Below are positions 14,950 to 25,300 of a stretch of DNA of 32,407 nucleotides, one piece after another (the first letter of the stretch is position 1; each line of letters starts with the position of its first letter). A model generated the notes under the pieces. It searched no databases. It was not told the DNA's origin and saw nothing but the letters and a program-made list of their open reading frames with translations. Source of the DNA: CAYUZU01 sp964448675. Its GTDB lineage: Bacteria; Planctomycetota; Phycisphaerae; UBA1845; Fen-1342. The stretch spans positions 1 to 32,407 of the forward strand of contig CAYUZU010000039.1 in assembly GCA_964448675.1 (NCBI GenBank), in the 5' to 3' direction. A program made the translations under genes and the position numbers.

Positions 14950-15324
14950 TCAGCCATGCTGGTAACGCTTCACGCGTTTGATGCTGCCCAGGTCGATGCC
15001 ATCGAGCAGCATCGCCAACTCGCTGGCCTTCAGCTCCACCGACACCTGCGCGGCCGCCAGCTTCGGCAGCTTGAACGTGCCCACCTCGAGCCTTTTGTAC
15101 CACAGCACGTAGCCATCCTTGTCCCAGTACAAGGCCTTCAGTCGATCGCCGCGGCGCGAGCGGAACACGAACAGGTGGCCCGACTGCGGATGCTGCCGCG
15201 TGACCTGCTGCGCCTGCTCGGCCAGGCGGTCAAAGCCCCGCCGCATGTCCGTCGGCCCGGTACACAGCCAGATCCGCGTCTGCGCCGCGCCATCCAATTG
15301 CGCCAGCGACGGCAGGTGGATCAC
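14950..15324 (-). CDS. tnpB: IS66 accessory protein TnpB (Orf2)
   Basis: A 124-aa member of the IS66 Orf2 family, needed for transposition of most IS66 elements by an unknown mechanism. Motifs: WLCTGPTDMRRGFDRLAEQ, LFVFRSRRGDRLKALYWDKD, and GYVLWYKRLE, all typical. The GTG start (VIHLPSLAQ) overlaps the tnpA stop by 4 nt (GTGA), indicating coupling. Confidence 0.95.
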   Translation of the reverse strand: MIHLPSLAQLDGAAQTRIWLCTGPTDMRRGFDRLAEQAQQVTRQHPQSGHLFVFRSRRGDRLKALYWDKDGYVLWYKRLEVGTFKLPKLAAAQVSVELKASELAMLLDGIDLGSIKRVKRYQHG

Positions 15325-15683
15325 ACGCCCGCCTCCAGCGACGCCATCAGGTCCAGCAACGTCTGCCGGTCGAATCCGGGACGCACGACGATGCCGCACC
15401 CGCGCGGCAGACGCACTTCGAGAGCACCGTCCGACGTCGACATGTGGCCTGCGCTACGCGGCGCACCTGACGGCGCAACCACCCGCACCTCGGCGAATGT
15501 CGCCTGCGCTCCACCTTCAGCAGGTGTCGCGGCAGCCTTCAGCTTCCGCCGCCAGGCGTAGAAGGAGGATTGCGGCACACGCGCCCGCCGGCAGTACGCC
15601 GCCACGGACAACCCACTCGCAACATGGCCCCGCACGATCTCACCCCACCGCGCCGCCGCGGCCGATTCCATTCGCTTGCTCAT
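15321..15683 (-). CDS. tnpA: IS66 protein TnpA (Orf1), DNA-binding
   Basis: A 120-aa protein with an N-terminal helix-turn-helix (WGEIVRGHVASGLSVAAYC, then RARVPQSSFYAWRRKL), as expected for IS66 Orf1, and a C-terminal part with LEVRLPRGCGIVVRPGFD. The start MSKRMESAA has a G-rich ribosome site immediately before it; a Met four codons earlier is an alternative. It is the first gene of the IS and overlaps tnpB. Confidence 0.93.
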   Translation of the reverse strand: MSKRMESAAAARWGEIVRGHVASGLSVAAYCRRARVPQSSFYAWRRKLKAAATPAEGGAQATFAEVRVVAPSGAPRSAGHMSTSDGALEVRLPRGCGIVVRPGFDRQTLLDLMASLEAGV

Positions 15684-15722
15684 GCCCCCCAGCATCACAC
15701 ATCGACTATCCCGCGCGAAGAC

Positions 15723-15750
15723 GCGGTTCATTCAGCGGACACTTTCTATA
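15723..15750. repeat. IS66 right inverted repeat and target duplication
   Basis: The inverted repeat occupies 15723-15742 and the right TTTCTATA copy 15743-15750. The following CT restores a TATACT -10 hexamer. Confidence 0.93.
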
Positions 15751-15795
15751 CTGAGAGGATGCGCGCGTGAAGCGCGAGATGTACTGGAGATCCAA

Positions 15796-16296
15796 ATGAC
15801 GATAACGGAACTGGAAGTGGATTGTCCGAACTGTGGCACGGGCGCGGCGGTGTTGCAGCTGTGTGCGCATACGAATGACGAGTGGCTGCGCTGTGCGCAA
15901 TGTGGCTGGGGTTATACGCGCTCGGCCCGGCGGTTTGGCGGAGAACTGTTGGCGCAATTGCGGGCGTTGCTGGCACGGACTGTGGGACAATGCCGCTGGT
16001 CGCTGGTGGACGGGATACTGCGTTTGCTGCTGATCGAGTGCAGCACCCACGGTCGCGACGAGAAGGACGGCATCGTCCAGGATATGCGGCGTGTGCTTGA
16101 GCTTCCTCGCGAGAAACGCGGCCCGGCCGAAGCGACCATCGTGCGGGACCTGGCGGCGTACGACGCGTTCTACGTGATGGAGAACGGGCAGGTGGTGTAC
16201 GATTACGCGGAGTACGACGGGGCTGAGCTGGACGACGCAGACGGGCGAAATACGTCAGGTGAAGCGGACCGAGAGGCTGAGATTACGCAGGCCTGA
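15796..16296 (+). CDS. zinc-ribbon hypothetical protein
   Basis: A 166-aa protein starting MTITELEVDCPNCGTGAAV. Two Cys pairs (CPNC at 10-13 and CAQC near 33-36, with WLRC before it) make an N-terminal zinc ribbon, followed by a helical region (LLAQLRALLARTVGQC) and an acidic C-terminus (YDYAEYDGAELDDADG). GGAG 6 nt upstream fixes the ATG. The likely promoter was broken by IS66 insertion 45 bp upstream. No family is recognised; a nucleic-acid or protein adaptor role is possible. Confidence 0.75.
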   Translation: MTITELEVDCPNCGTGAAVLQLCAHTNDEWLRCAQCGWGYTRSARRFGGELLAQLRALLARTVGQCRWSLVDGILRLLLIECSTHGRDEKDGIVQDMRRVLELPREKRGPAEATIVRDLAAYDAFYVMENGQVVYDYAEYDGAELDDADGRNTSGEADREAEITQA

Positions 16297-16543
16297 TATC
16301 ACGCGTCCATTCATGGCCGCACCCACAGACCCACACCGGCTTATCGTCACGCAAGACGAGTGTCTGGCTATCCCAGCACATGCCAGTTTCGCCGGCGTAG
16401 GTGATCTGGCCGGTCTCGGCGTCGAGTTGGACCAACGCGACTCCGTGCACCACTTCGAGCGTTCCACGGGCCATTTCGCCGCAGGCTGGGCAAGTGGGGA
16501 TTGCGGGCGCGACGCGCGGCGGTCCAGCTTCATCTGTGTTCAT
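16283..16543 (-). CDS. small zinc-ribbon protein
   Basis: An 86-aa protein with CPAC near residue 18 and CGCGHEW near the end, plausibly four zinc ligands around a beta-rich centre (GTLEVVHGVALVQLDAETG). AGGAG lies 9 nt upstream of the ATG. Its last codons overlap, tail to tail, the end of the rightward zinc-ribbon gene by 14 nt, which may let antisense transcripts interfere. No named family; small ribbon proteins like this are common in planctomycete accessory regions. Confidence 0.7.
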   Translation of the reverse strand: MNTDEAGPPRVAPAIPTCPACGEMARGTLEVVHGVALVQLDAETGQITYAGETGMCWDSQTLVLRDDKPVWVCGCGHEWTRDIRPA

Positions 16544-17496
16544 CGTCGAGTGCTCCTGTCATTGCGGGCCATTCTACCCCGTGGCTGAGCGTCGTCGACC
16601 GCCGTGGCCGACTTCCGGAAGGTACGTCTGCTGGGGCGAGCAGTGCCCTCGGTTGGGCTCGGGAGATACTGGCGGCCTGATCTGTTGTCCGCCCCCGCGA
16701 TTTACGACCGGAGCCCTCTGCGTTACCGGTGCCCGCCAAGCTGCCACCACGCTCGTGCTGAATGTACCGTTTCACGCCTGCGGTGCAGTCCAATTACCGT
16801 ATCATGAGGCGGGGGCGCTTATGGGGGCGACAGGGGTGAGAGTGCGCGACGTGGACAGGCGTGCTCGGGGGAATTCTACAGGTTGTACCGGAAAGTCGAC
16901 GGGAGTGCCTTGCATTCGTGTTAGCGGACGTTATACTTCCCGAGTCCGTTGATCGGAATAAACGTGGGGCATCGCGGCCACGCCATGAGGTGCCGCCGGA
17001 CAGGGGGAAAGGGCTGTCCAGCCTGCTTCTAGCTCGCCGTCTAACCTCCGCGCTTAACCAACGAGGGTAGTCCCTGCGCGCAGCATGTCGCCCACGAGTG
17101 TAACTGCGCGCTGGCAGATTGCCGCACGAGAAGTATGTGTCGCCGTAACACCGGGCATCAGAGTCGGTTGCATGCATCGGTACCGAGTGCGGCCGGTGTG
17201 ACGGCCCGGCAGTCAGTTCGGGTGCGCGGAATTCTCGGAAAAAGGTCGCTTTCGCGCGAGGGCGCGGGAGGTCGTTTTGCGATCTGCGTAGTGGATCGAT
17301 CCGTTTATCGCCGCAGATGTCATGGCTGCCGAGCTTGTCGCGGGAGGCCGGGGCTGCGGCATGGTGCCGCGAGACTGAGAGAAGCGTTGCTTGCTTCGAT
17401 GAAACGTGGACGTCTCGTTCGACCTGAGCGTGACACAGACCGCAGATGCGGCCGTCGTTGTTGGTCGGGCTGAAGCGTCGCTAACGCGAGGAGCGA
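16544..17496. other. 953-bp stretch without a supported gene
   Basis: Several frames are open because the DNA is GC-rich, but none has a ribosome site, a family motif or protein-like composition. I found no tRNA, terminator or repeat here. The right end holds GAGGAG just before the TPR gene. It could be a decayed gene or the boundary between the mobile region and the RHS locus. Confidence 0.5.
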
Positions 17497-19272
17497 ATGA
17501 TGGCACGGAGATTCTTGGCGTACGGGCGAGCCCTGGTATGGGTCCTGGTCAGCACTACAGTCCTGGTGGCTATCGGTATCGCTGTGCTGGTCAAAGCTCA
17601 GCCGCAGGGCCGCGACGACCCGAACGGTCCGGGTGATCCGAACGACCCGAACGCGATCGTCCAACAGATTCGACACCTGTGGGAAGATTTGGCGGACTAC
17701 GCGGGGGCGCGTGCGCTGGCCGAGGATTTCCTCATCGCCAACCCGGTCCTCACACAACTGCGGCATCGCGTGGAGTTTGAGTACGCGATGACGTATTACG
17801 GGGAGCAGAACTACGCGCCGGCGATTCCGCTGATGGATGAAATCGTCGCAACGTACGGGGCCGCCGACTTCGTGATGCCGGAAGGCGCACTGGCCGACCC
17901 CACGGTGGTGGTGGATGACGCCCAGTACTACGGCGCGTTTCTGCGGCGGGAGACGGGGAACGTTGGTGGTGCGGTTCTCGCCTATGAGGCGCTCCTGCTG
18001 GATTTCCCGGGGAGCAACCGAACCACGGTCAGCCTACTGGAGGTTGCCGGGCTCTATGAGCAGATCGGGGACCTGCCCGCGGCACTGGCCGCGCTGCAGA
18101 CGCTGGTGCAGGACTACCCTGATACCGACCTGGCCCCACAGGGGCAGCTACAGATCGGCCAGATCCATCGGGGATCGCAGGCGTTCGATGACGCGCTCAC
18201 TGCATTCCTGGTTGTCCCGGTCACCTGGCCGGAGAGCAGCGAGGCTCCACTCGGCCTGTTCTGGGCGGGGGTGACCTGCGAACAGATGCAGGAGCCGGCA
18301 AGTGCTCTGGCACATTACCAGGCACTGCAGGAGCAGTATCCGGAGGACATGACGGTGGCGCGCGGCCAGATCCGGGTTGGCCATATTCGGGTCCAGGCCC
18401 GCGAGTTCGCGGAAGCCGTGGCGACGTTCACGGACATCATCAGCACTTGGCCTGATTCGGTTTACGCCCCGAATGCAGCTCAGTGCGTGGGGCGAGCTTA
18501 CATCCATGAGGAACTCGCCGCCCGTGAGCCCGAGCCGGGCGTCATCGTCGAGAGCGACGTGGACCGCTCCTCGGCAATCGCGAACAACCTCCAGCAGATC
18601 CTGGAGCAGTACCCACAATCGGATGCGTGCCCGGGTGCCCTGCTGGACGCGATCAATTACTGGGCCGAGCGAAGGTCCGCGGGCGTCACGCCGCGCGAAG
18701 AATGTCAGGCGAAAACGCTGGCTCTGGTCGAGACAATGCGGCAAGTCGCACCGGACGCTTGGGAGACCCAGCGCGCGACGCTGGATCAGGCGGGGGCCTT
18801 GTTCGCGACCGACCCGGATCGTGCCTGGACGCTGGCCAATGCTGTGGCGACGTGGGCCAGCGACCGCGAAGAGCTGCAGCTGCTGAATGATGCGCAGTAC
18901 TTGATGGGCCGACTCCACAGCAACAGTGGCGAATACGCTGAAGCGCGGGCGGTATGGCAGTCCATCCTGGCACGCGAACAAACGCCGTTGTTTGAATCCG
19001 AGGTGAGGCTGGTCAGCGCCATGACCTACGTTTACGCCGGTGACTACGAAGCCGCGGAGGCGGCGTTGTCGTCCGTCACGGAGAACGAGCAGTACCCTGC
19101 GGACGTGCGCGCCAGCGCTTTGGTCGAGCAGGCCCGCGTTCTCAAGCGGTTGCACGACACGGATGGTGCGATTGCCGCGTTGGAGGCTGCCATGACATTG
19201 CAGCCTGAGACGCGCACGGCGGCTGCGGCCGCTCGCCTGCTGGGCATTTATGAGCGGCATCGCCTGCCCTAA
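17497..19272 (+). CDS. membrane-anchored TPR protein
   Basis: A 591-aa protein with one N-terminal membrane anchor (VWVLVSTTVLVAIGIAVLV, residues about 13-32), a Pro/Asn/Asp linker (PNGPGDPNDPN), then many tetratricopeptide-type helical pairs: AIPLMDEIVATYG, GAVLAYEALLLDFPGS, AALAALQTLVQDYPDTD, ASALAHYQALQEQYPED, EAVATFTDIISTWPDS, and EAEAALSSVTEN near the end. TPR arrays bind protein partners; this one would face the periplasm. GAGGAG lies 5-8 nt before paired ATGs at 17497 and 17500. It ends 92 bp before the giant rhs gene on the same strand, so a role in RHS export or assembly is possible but unproven. Confidence 0.85.
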   Translation: MMARRFLAYGRALVWVLVSTTVLVAIGIAVLVKAQPQGRDDPNGPGDPNDPNAIVQQIRHLWEDLADYAGARALAEDFLIANPVLTQLRHRVEFEYAMTYYGEQNYAPAIPLMDEIVATYGAADFVMPEGALADPTVVVDDAQYYGAFLRRETGNVGGAVLAYEALLLDFPGSNRTTVSLLEVAGLYEQIGDLPAALAALQTLVQDYPDTDLAPQGQLQIGQIHRGSQAFDDALTAFLVVPVTWPESSEAPLGLFWAGVTCEQMQEPASALAHYQALQEQYPEDMTVARGQIRVGHIRVQAREFAEAVATFTDIISTWPDSVYAPNAAQCVGRAYIHEELAAREPEPGVIVESDVDRSSAIANNLQQILEQYPQSDACPGALLDAINYWAERRSAGVTPREECQAKTLALVETMRQVAPDAWETQRATLDQAGALFATDPDRAWTLANAVATWASDREELQLLNDAQYLMGRLHSNSGEYAEARAVWQSILAREQTPLFESEVRLVSAMTYVYAGDYEAAEAALSSVTENEQYPADVRASALVEQARVLKRLHDTDGAIAALEAAMTLQPETRTAAAAARLLGIYERHRLP

Positions 19273-19292
19273 ACCGGGAACTGGACGAAGAT

Positions 19293-19313
19293 CAGCGAGC
19301 AGCGAGCAGCGAG
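19293..19313 (+). repeat. three tandem CAGCGAG heptamers
   Basis: CAGCGAG repeats three times without gaps at 19293, 19300 and 19307, followed by CAG, in the short gap between the TPR and rhs genes. Copy number may vary by slippage, which could tune spacing in the rhs leader. Confidence 0.7.
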
Positions 19314-19364
19314 CAGAGGGTCAGTACATACGCGCGGCACAAGCCGTATTGGGAGCATAGACCG

Positions 19365-22300
19365 ATGACAAATGAGCGCATGAGCCGGCAGTTGGGTTTT
19401 TGGGTTGTGGGGGTGCTTCTGGCTGTTCAACCGGCCGCGTGGGCGGCGGACTACGGCCCTGGTGGCGAACCGACCGTGATCGTTCCGGGCGAGATCGTTA
19501 TCGGCCAAGGGCTGGGGCTGGAAGACGGTGCGGAGGATACGGACATATGTCTCGACGGAGGCGGTGAGAGCATCAACGACGGCAGCAATATCGATGAGGT
19601 CGTGATCATCGACCCTTGTGGGAACCCTGAATTCTTCGATGGTACCGACTGGCCAGAGTGGACGCCCAAGTCCGCCGGCACACACCATGTGCAAGTGACT
19701 GTCGATGACGACGGGACCTACTACGATGATCCGCCGCACAAGATGCACTTTACAATCAACGTGAAGTCGCCCGCAGGGGGCTGCGCAGGTTGTGGCGGCG
19801 GCAGCGGGCGTTATGGCGGATCAGTGGCTTTGGGCAGTGTGTCGATGTCCTTCGATCTCGGTACGACGACAGACGGCGAGTCTGCCGGGGCCCTCTGGAT
19901 TGACGAGAGCGTCCCACGCTGGGAATTGACGCAGCCGGTCAGCGTGCACTACGACGTGGAGGCCCGCGACGTCGACGTCCACGAGTATGGTACGGACGGC
20001 GAGTTCCAGGTCGAGACGCCGGACATGATCGCCGACGTCGTCAAGACTGGCACCTACACCTATGAAATCCGCTATTACGCGTACACCGATATGTGGGATC
20101 CGTACTGCCCCTGCTGGGACTTCACGGAAGAAGGTCCCTTCCGCAAGTGGGTCATCGCGGACGTCGGCGGCGGCGGCAACGGCCAGCAACTGCACGTGAC
20201 CGAGTACGTCGACAACGGCGCCGGCTTGGTGCAGCGGGGGAAACGCGAATACACCTATCAGGGCTCGAGCAGTTGGAAGCTGGTCACGAAGGACGCCTCC
20301 GCTAATACGCTGCAGACTGAGGAAATCTCCTGGACGACGCCGGATCCACCCGACGATGAAGATGACGAGGGTCGAGCGATCAAGGTACGTTCTTACACTC
20401 GCAAAGAGGGCACCACCGTCGTCTACAGCGAGGACACCGCGTATACCGAGTTCACCTGGGGCTGGCGGCCGACCAAGAGGGTCGTCGATTCCAGCGGTGC
20501 CAACCTGCAGACGATTTGGACCTATGTCGACGATGAAGACGATGGGGTCTATCTGCGGACCGAGCAGCGCCCGGACGGCTCGTGGACGTGGTACACGCTG
20601 AACGACAGCGCGGGCGACTTGGTGATGACCGAGACCAGCGGCTGGCTGGACAAGACGTTCCCGTCGACCGTCCCGGCCAAGGGCGCCAGCGACGTCCGCT
20701 CCGTGGAACTGACTTACGATGACGGTGACGACTATCACCTAGCGCGGGTCAAAGAATGGGTCGCCGGCAATGTCGTGCGCGAGGCCGAATACACGCACAC
20801 CGTGCACACGCTCAGTGGCTTGCTGGAGAGCACGACGGTCGAGCGCCATCTGGACGACTCCAACGACCCCAACACGCTCGAAACGGTGACGTACTATGTC
20901 GATGACGCCGTCAACAAGGACCGGGTCGATTGGATCGTACATCCAGATGACCGCGTGACAGATCCCAACTACGACGACTCGATCAGCTTCACGGCCGGGA
21001 CGCCGCCTACGTACACCAGGAGTGGGAGCAGTGGCTACCGCTATCGCGAGGTGGTGCACGGTTACGTCGACGGCGGCTTCCAGAGGGTCACCGGCCAATC
21101 CACGCGGGAAGTCACGATCGTCGATCCGGCTGGCAAGCCCTGCCTGGTCGAGAGCTGGGTGTGGAACGGCACGGCCTGGGTTCGCGTGGACTGGACCAGC
21201 TACGTCTACGATGATCAAGATCGCTTGGTCGAAACGCATCACGCCGACGGCACCAGCGAGACCGTCAACTACACCAGTTGCTGCACGAAAGCAGTCACCG
21301 ACAGCACCGGTGTCGTGACGACCTACGCCAGCGACGCCTTAGGCCGGCCGACTACGATCGTCCGAGGACCGGTCACGACAACCAACTACGGCAACCAGGC
21401 CGCAATTACGACCAGCTACGATTACAGCACGCCGCTGGAGGTTCGGGTAACGGTGCACGAGGGCCAACCACCGCCTGACCAAGGTGCCTTGACCCAGAAG
21501 ACCATCCGGAAGTACGACACCGCCGGCCGGCTGGTCAGTGTCGAGACTGACAACGACACGGGCGATCTGGAAACGATGTACCTGTATCTGGACCCCAATG
21601 GGGGAAACGGCCGCCAGCTCATCGTCTACAACGACTATCCGCCCGGCACAGGCGTCCCGGCCGAGGAGGATGCTCCTGATGAACCAAACTACCCGCGCCA
21701 TCGCATCACCGCCTACTACCTCGATGGCCAGGTGAAGAGCGTCACCGGCCCGACGGTGGTGGATCAGCATTACACCTACAGCGCCGCCAGTGGCCAGCGG
21801 TCAACGCTCGTGTCGCAGGTCAACGCCGTCTCGGGCACCCCCGGCACGACTGACCGTTATACGAAGTCTACTTACGACATGCTGGGTCGGGTCTACCAGG
21901 AGCAGCGGCCCGGCTGGGCTCCAACCGACTCCGCGATATTGACGACGACCTACCACTACGACTCGACCGGCAGCGACGCCGGGCTGCTCAAGCGGGTGGA
22001 GCGTTCTGACGCTGCCGATACCTTGTATGCCTACGACAACCTGAGCAACGCGACCTACGTGGCGACCGACGCCGATGGCGACGGCACCATCGACTACAGC
22101 AGTGACGACCGGGTCACCCACACGGTGAGCCAATACGAACAGCTCAGTAGCGTCTGGTGGCACGTCAGCAAGACCTGGGTACTGCCCAACGAGAACAACA
22201 GCAACGAAGTGCTCGTCAGCGAGCATCGACGCCGCGTCGCGACGGCGCTGACCGGCAACACGATCCGCGAGGAAGTGGCCATCGACGTGAACGAAAACGA

Positions 22301-25300
22301 GACCACGACCACCGCCACACTCCACGCCAGCGAGCCGATCGTCACCGAGACGGTCGACACGCCGGACTCGACCACCGACGCCGTGCGAATCTACGTCGGC
22401 GGGCGGCTGGTCGAAAGCACTTCGTCAACCGGCGTCGAGACCACCTACGCTTATGACGGCCTCGGCCGCCGCACGGACGTTACCGATGGCCGCAACAACA
22501 CGACCACCACGCACTACGATGCCGCGGGCCGTGTGGATTGGGTCGAGGACGGTGACGACAATCGGACGGAGTACGCCTACTACGGCGACAGCGCCGCGAA
22601 CCCCGGCATGCTGCAATCGGTTACGATCCCGGATGTCGGCGCCAGCACGGACAAGGAAACCTACTACGCCTACAACGCTCGCGGCCAGATCACCCACGTC
22701 TGGGGCGACGTACCGTATCCGACGCTGACCGAGTACGACGATTTCGGTCAGCGGTACAAGCTCACGACGTTCCGTGATGAAACACTCGGCTTCACGGGCA
22801 GCACTTGGCCTGCCGGCGTGTACAACACCGACGGCGATACAACCATCTGGGACCACGATGCCGCCACCGGCCTGCTGGAAACCAAGACGTACGCCGATAA
22901 TGAGTATGTGGAGTACAGCTACACGACTGTCGGCCAGATCTACCAGCGCACCTGGGCCCGCGGCACGACCACCACGTACGGCTACAATGACGGCACCAGC
23001 GGCCGGCCGTATACCGGCGAACTCATCAGCATCACGTACAGCGACGACACGCCGGACGTGGCCTACGGCTATGACCGCATGGGCCGCCGCACCTGGATTA
23101 CTGACGGCGCCGGCAAGCGGACGCTCACCTACGACGCCAGCACGCTCGTCCTGGACGACGAGGAATTCGTGAACGCAGCCGGGTCCCCCAGCCTATTCGT
23201 CGGGACCATCATCGGCCGCCTCTACGAGGACGGTACCGAGCCCAACGGGTTGGACGGTCGCTTCAAGGGCCTGCAGGTCGGCACGACCGGCGACCCCGAC
23301 GAGTCCTATTACGCCGTCTATGGTTACGACGCCTACGGCCGGATCAGCACCGTCCACGGCGACGGCCTGCCCACCGGCGGGGCGACTTACGGCTATTTGG
23401 ACGCCGGCGGCCACAAGGCGGACCTGGTCACCAGCCTGACGTTCAAGACCGGCACGACGAAGCGCTTCGAGTCCACTTGGGGCCACGCGGACAACCGCGA
23501 CCTGGTGGCGACCGTCACCAACACCTGGTACGACGGCAGCGGGACCAACCCGCAGACCGTTTCCACCTACAGCTACGGCTACAACGCCCGTGACCAGCGC
23601 GAGTACAAGCAGCGCGAGGGCGCGGCTTTTTCGAATGCGTACTACAGGCAGTACAGCTATAATGACCGTGGGGAGCTGACTGACGCGGAGTACCACCAGG
23701 CCGTGCACCCGAACACGAACCACGTCGCTTCGCAGGATCGCGCTTACGGTTACGACCCCGTCGGCAACCGCGAGACCTCGCAGGGTGCCGGTGCCGTGGA
23801 GAAAGTCTACGCCGCCAACCAGCTCAACCAGTACCACCATGTCAGACCCGCCACGCTCTCGGCCGGCGGGCTGAAACTCAGCTACGATGCCGACGGTAAC
23901 CTCGTCGAGCAACTGCTGGCCGGCGACATGAACTGCGACGGCCGGGTGGACTGGCGTGATAATGACTGCTTCGTCGCAGCGCAGAATAACTGCCCGCCGG
24001 ACCCGCCGAATTACCCGTGCGATCCGTGTTCGTGCCTGAACGGCGATCTCAATGGCGACGGCGTGGTCAATTGGCGCGACATCGACTGGTATTCGGCCGC
24101 GCAGAACACCAGCGGCGCGCTTCTGTTCGAATACGACGCCGAGAACCGCCTGACGGCCACCTATCCCCTGTCGCCGAGCAGCGGCAGCAAGAAGATCGTC
24201 TTCAGCTACGACTACCAGAACCGCCGGGTGCGCAAGCAGGTCTTCGTGCACAACGGCAGCGACTGGCCCGCCAGCCCCAGCGAGGACTGGCGGTTCGTGT
24301 GGGCCGGCTGGCGGCTGCTGGCGGAGATCGACGCCCTGGCCACCGGCGACGCCCCCGACGCCACGCGGCGCTTTGTCTGGGGCCTGGACCTCGCCGGGCA
24401 GCTCGGCCTGCTGAACTCGATGGAGGCGGCCGGCGGCATTGGCGGGCTGCTGGCCGTGTGCGACCCGAACGACATGAACGATCCGGCCGACACGGCGGGC
24501 GACTTCGTGTACACTTATGATGCCAACGGCAATGTCGGGCAGTTGATCGACCGGACGCCGACGAATTGGAACGCGAGCACGGTGATGGTCGCGCGGTACG
24601 AGTACGACCCCTACGGCAAGGTGACGCAGTCGGCCGGCAGCTACGCCGCCGCCAATCCGTTCCGCTTCAGCACGAAGTGGTTCGATGACGAGACCGGCTT
24701 CGGCTACTGGGGCGAGCGGTACGACTGGCCGGAGCTCGGCCGCTGGCTCAACCGCGATCCGATCGAAGAGGCGGGTGGGTGGAATCTGTATGGGTATGTC
24801 AACAACAATCCCGTTGATCGATACGACGCCCGCGGGCTAATTGGCGACTGGGCGCCGCCGTGGTTGCCCGGGGAGAACCCTTTTCACCCGTGGAATTGCC
24901 CGAAGGCTAAGAAGCAGAATCCCGACTGCAGTGACTGCTGGGACACATGTACGTCGCCAGAGGGTCAAGCAGCGCTCGGAGGCGACAACGGTGGTGTCTT
25001 GTGTCGTTCAGACGGCTGCGCCTGCGCATGCATCGCCAATGACCTCTTTCCCGGGGATGATCCAGGCTCGGGCATCGCGCGGCGCTGTGCGCTGGCACAC
25101 GAAGAAACACACGTAAACCAAGTGCACAATTCGTCGTGTGTGTTCTGCCCCAGCGTTAAGCCGGGGGAAGTGAAGCGATCCAAGAAACGCAACAGCTTGG
25201 GATGCGGGGGAGATTGGGATGAATGCGAAGCTTATCAGAAGGAGATTGACTGCCTCGTGCAGGGGGCGCGAGAGTGCGCTGGTGACAGCGCGTGCATTAG

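Larger units (their letters stand above)
13125..15742 (-). mobile_element. complete IS66-family insertion sequence
   Basis: A 2618-bp element with three leftward genes in the IS66 order (tnpA, tnpB, tnpC). The ends are inverted repeats: left GTGAGCGTTGAATGAACAGC (13125-13144), and right, reverse complemented, GTGTCCGCTGAATGAACCGC (15742-15723), 16 of 20 matching. The flanks carry a perfect 8-bp direct repeat TTTCTATA (13117-13124 and 15743-15750), the target-duplication length expected for IS66. All genes are intact, so the copy is recent and potentially active. Confidence 0.97.

Noticed and set aside
17097..17130. AGTGTAA followed by a GCAGATTGCCGCAC-like sequence, considered as a degenerate CRISPR repeat or anti-repeat
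   Set aside because: Only the first seven bases and scattered others match; too weak and isolated.
19821..24251. Several long minus-strand frames under the rhs gene
   Set aside because: Antisense shadows of a GC-rich coding sequence, without ribosome sites or family motifs.
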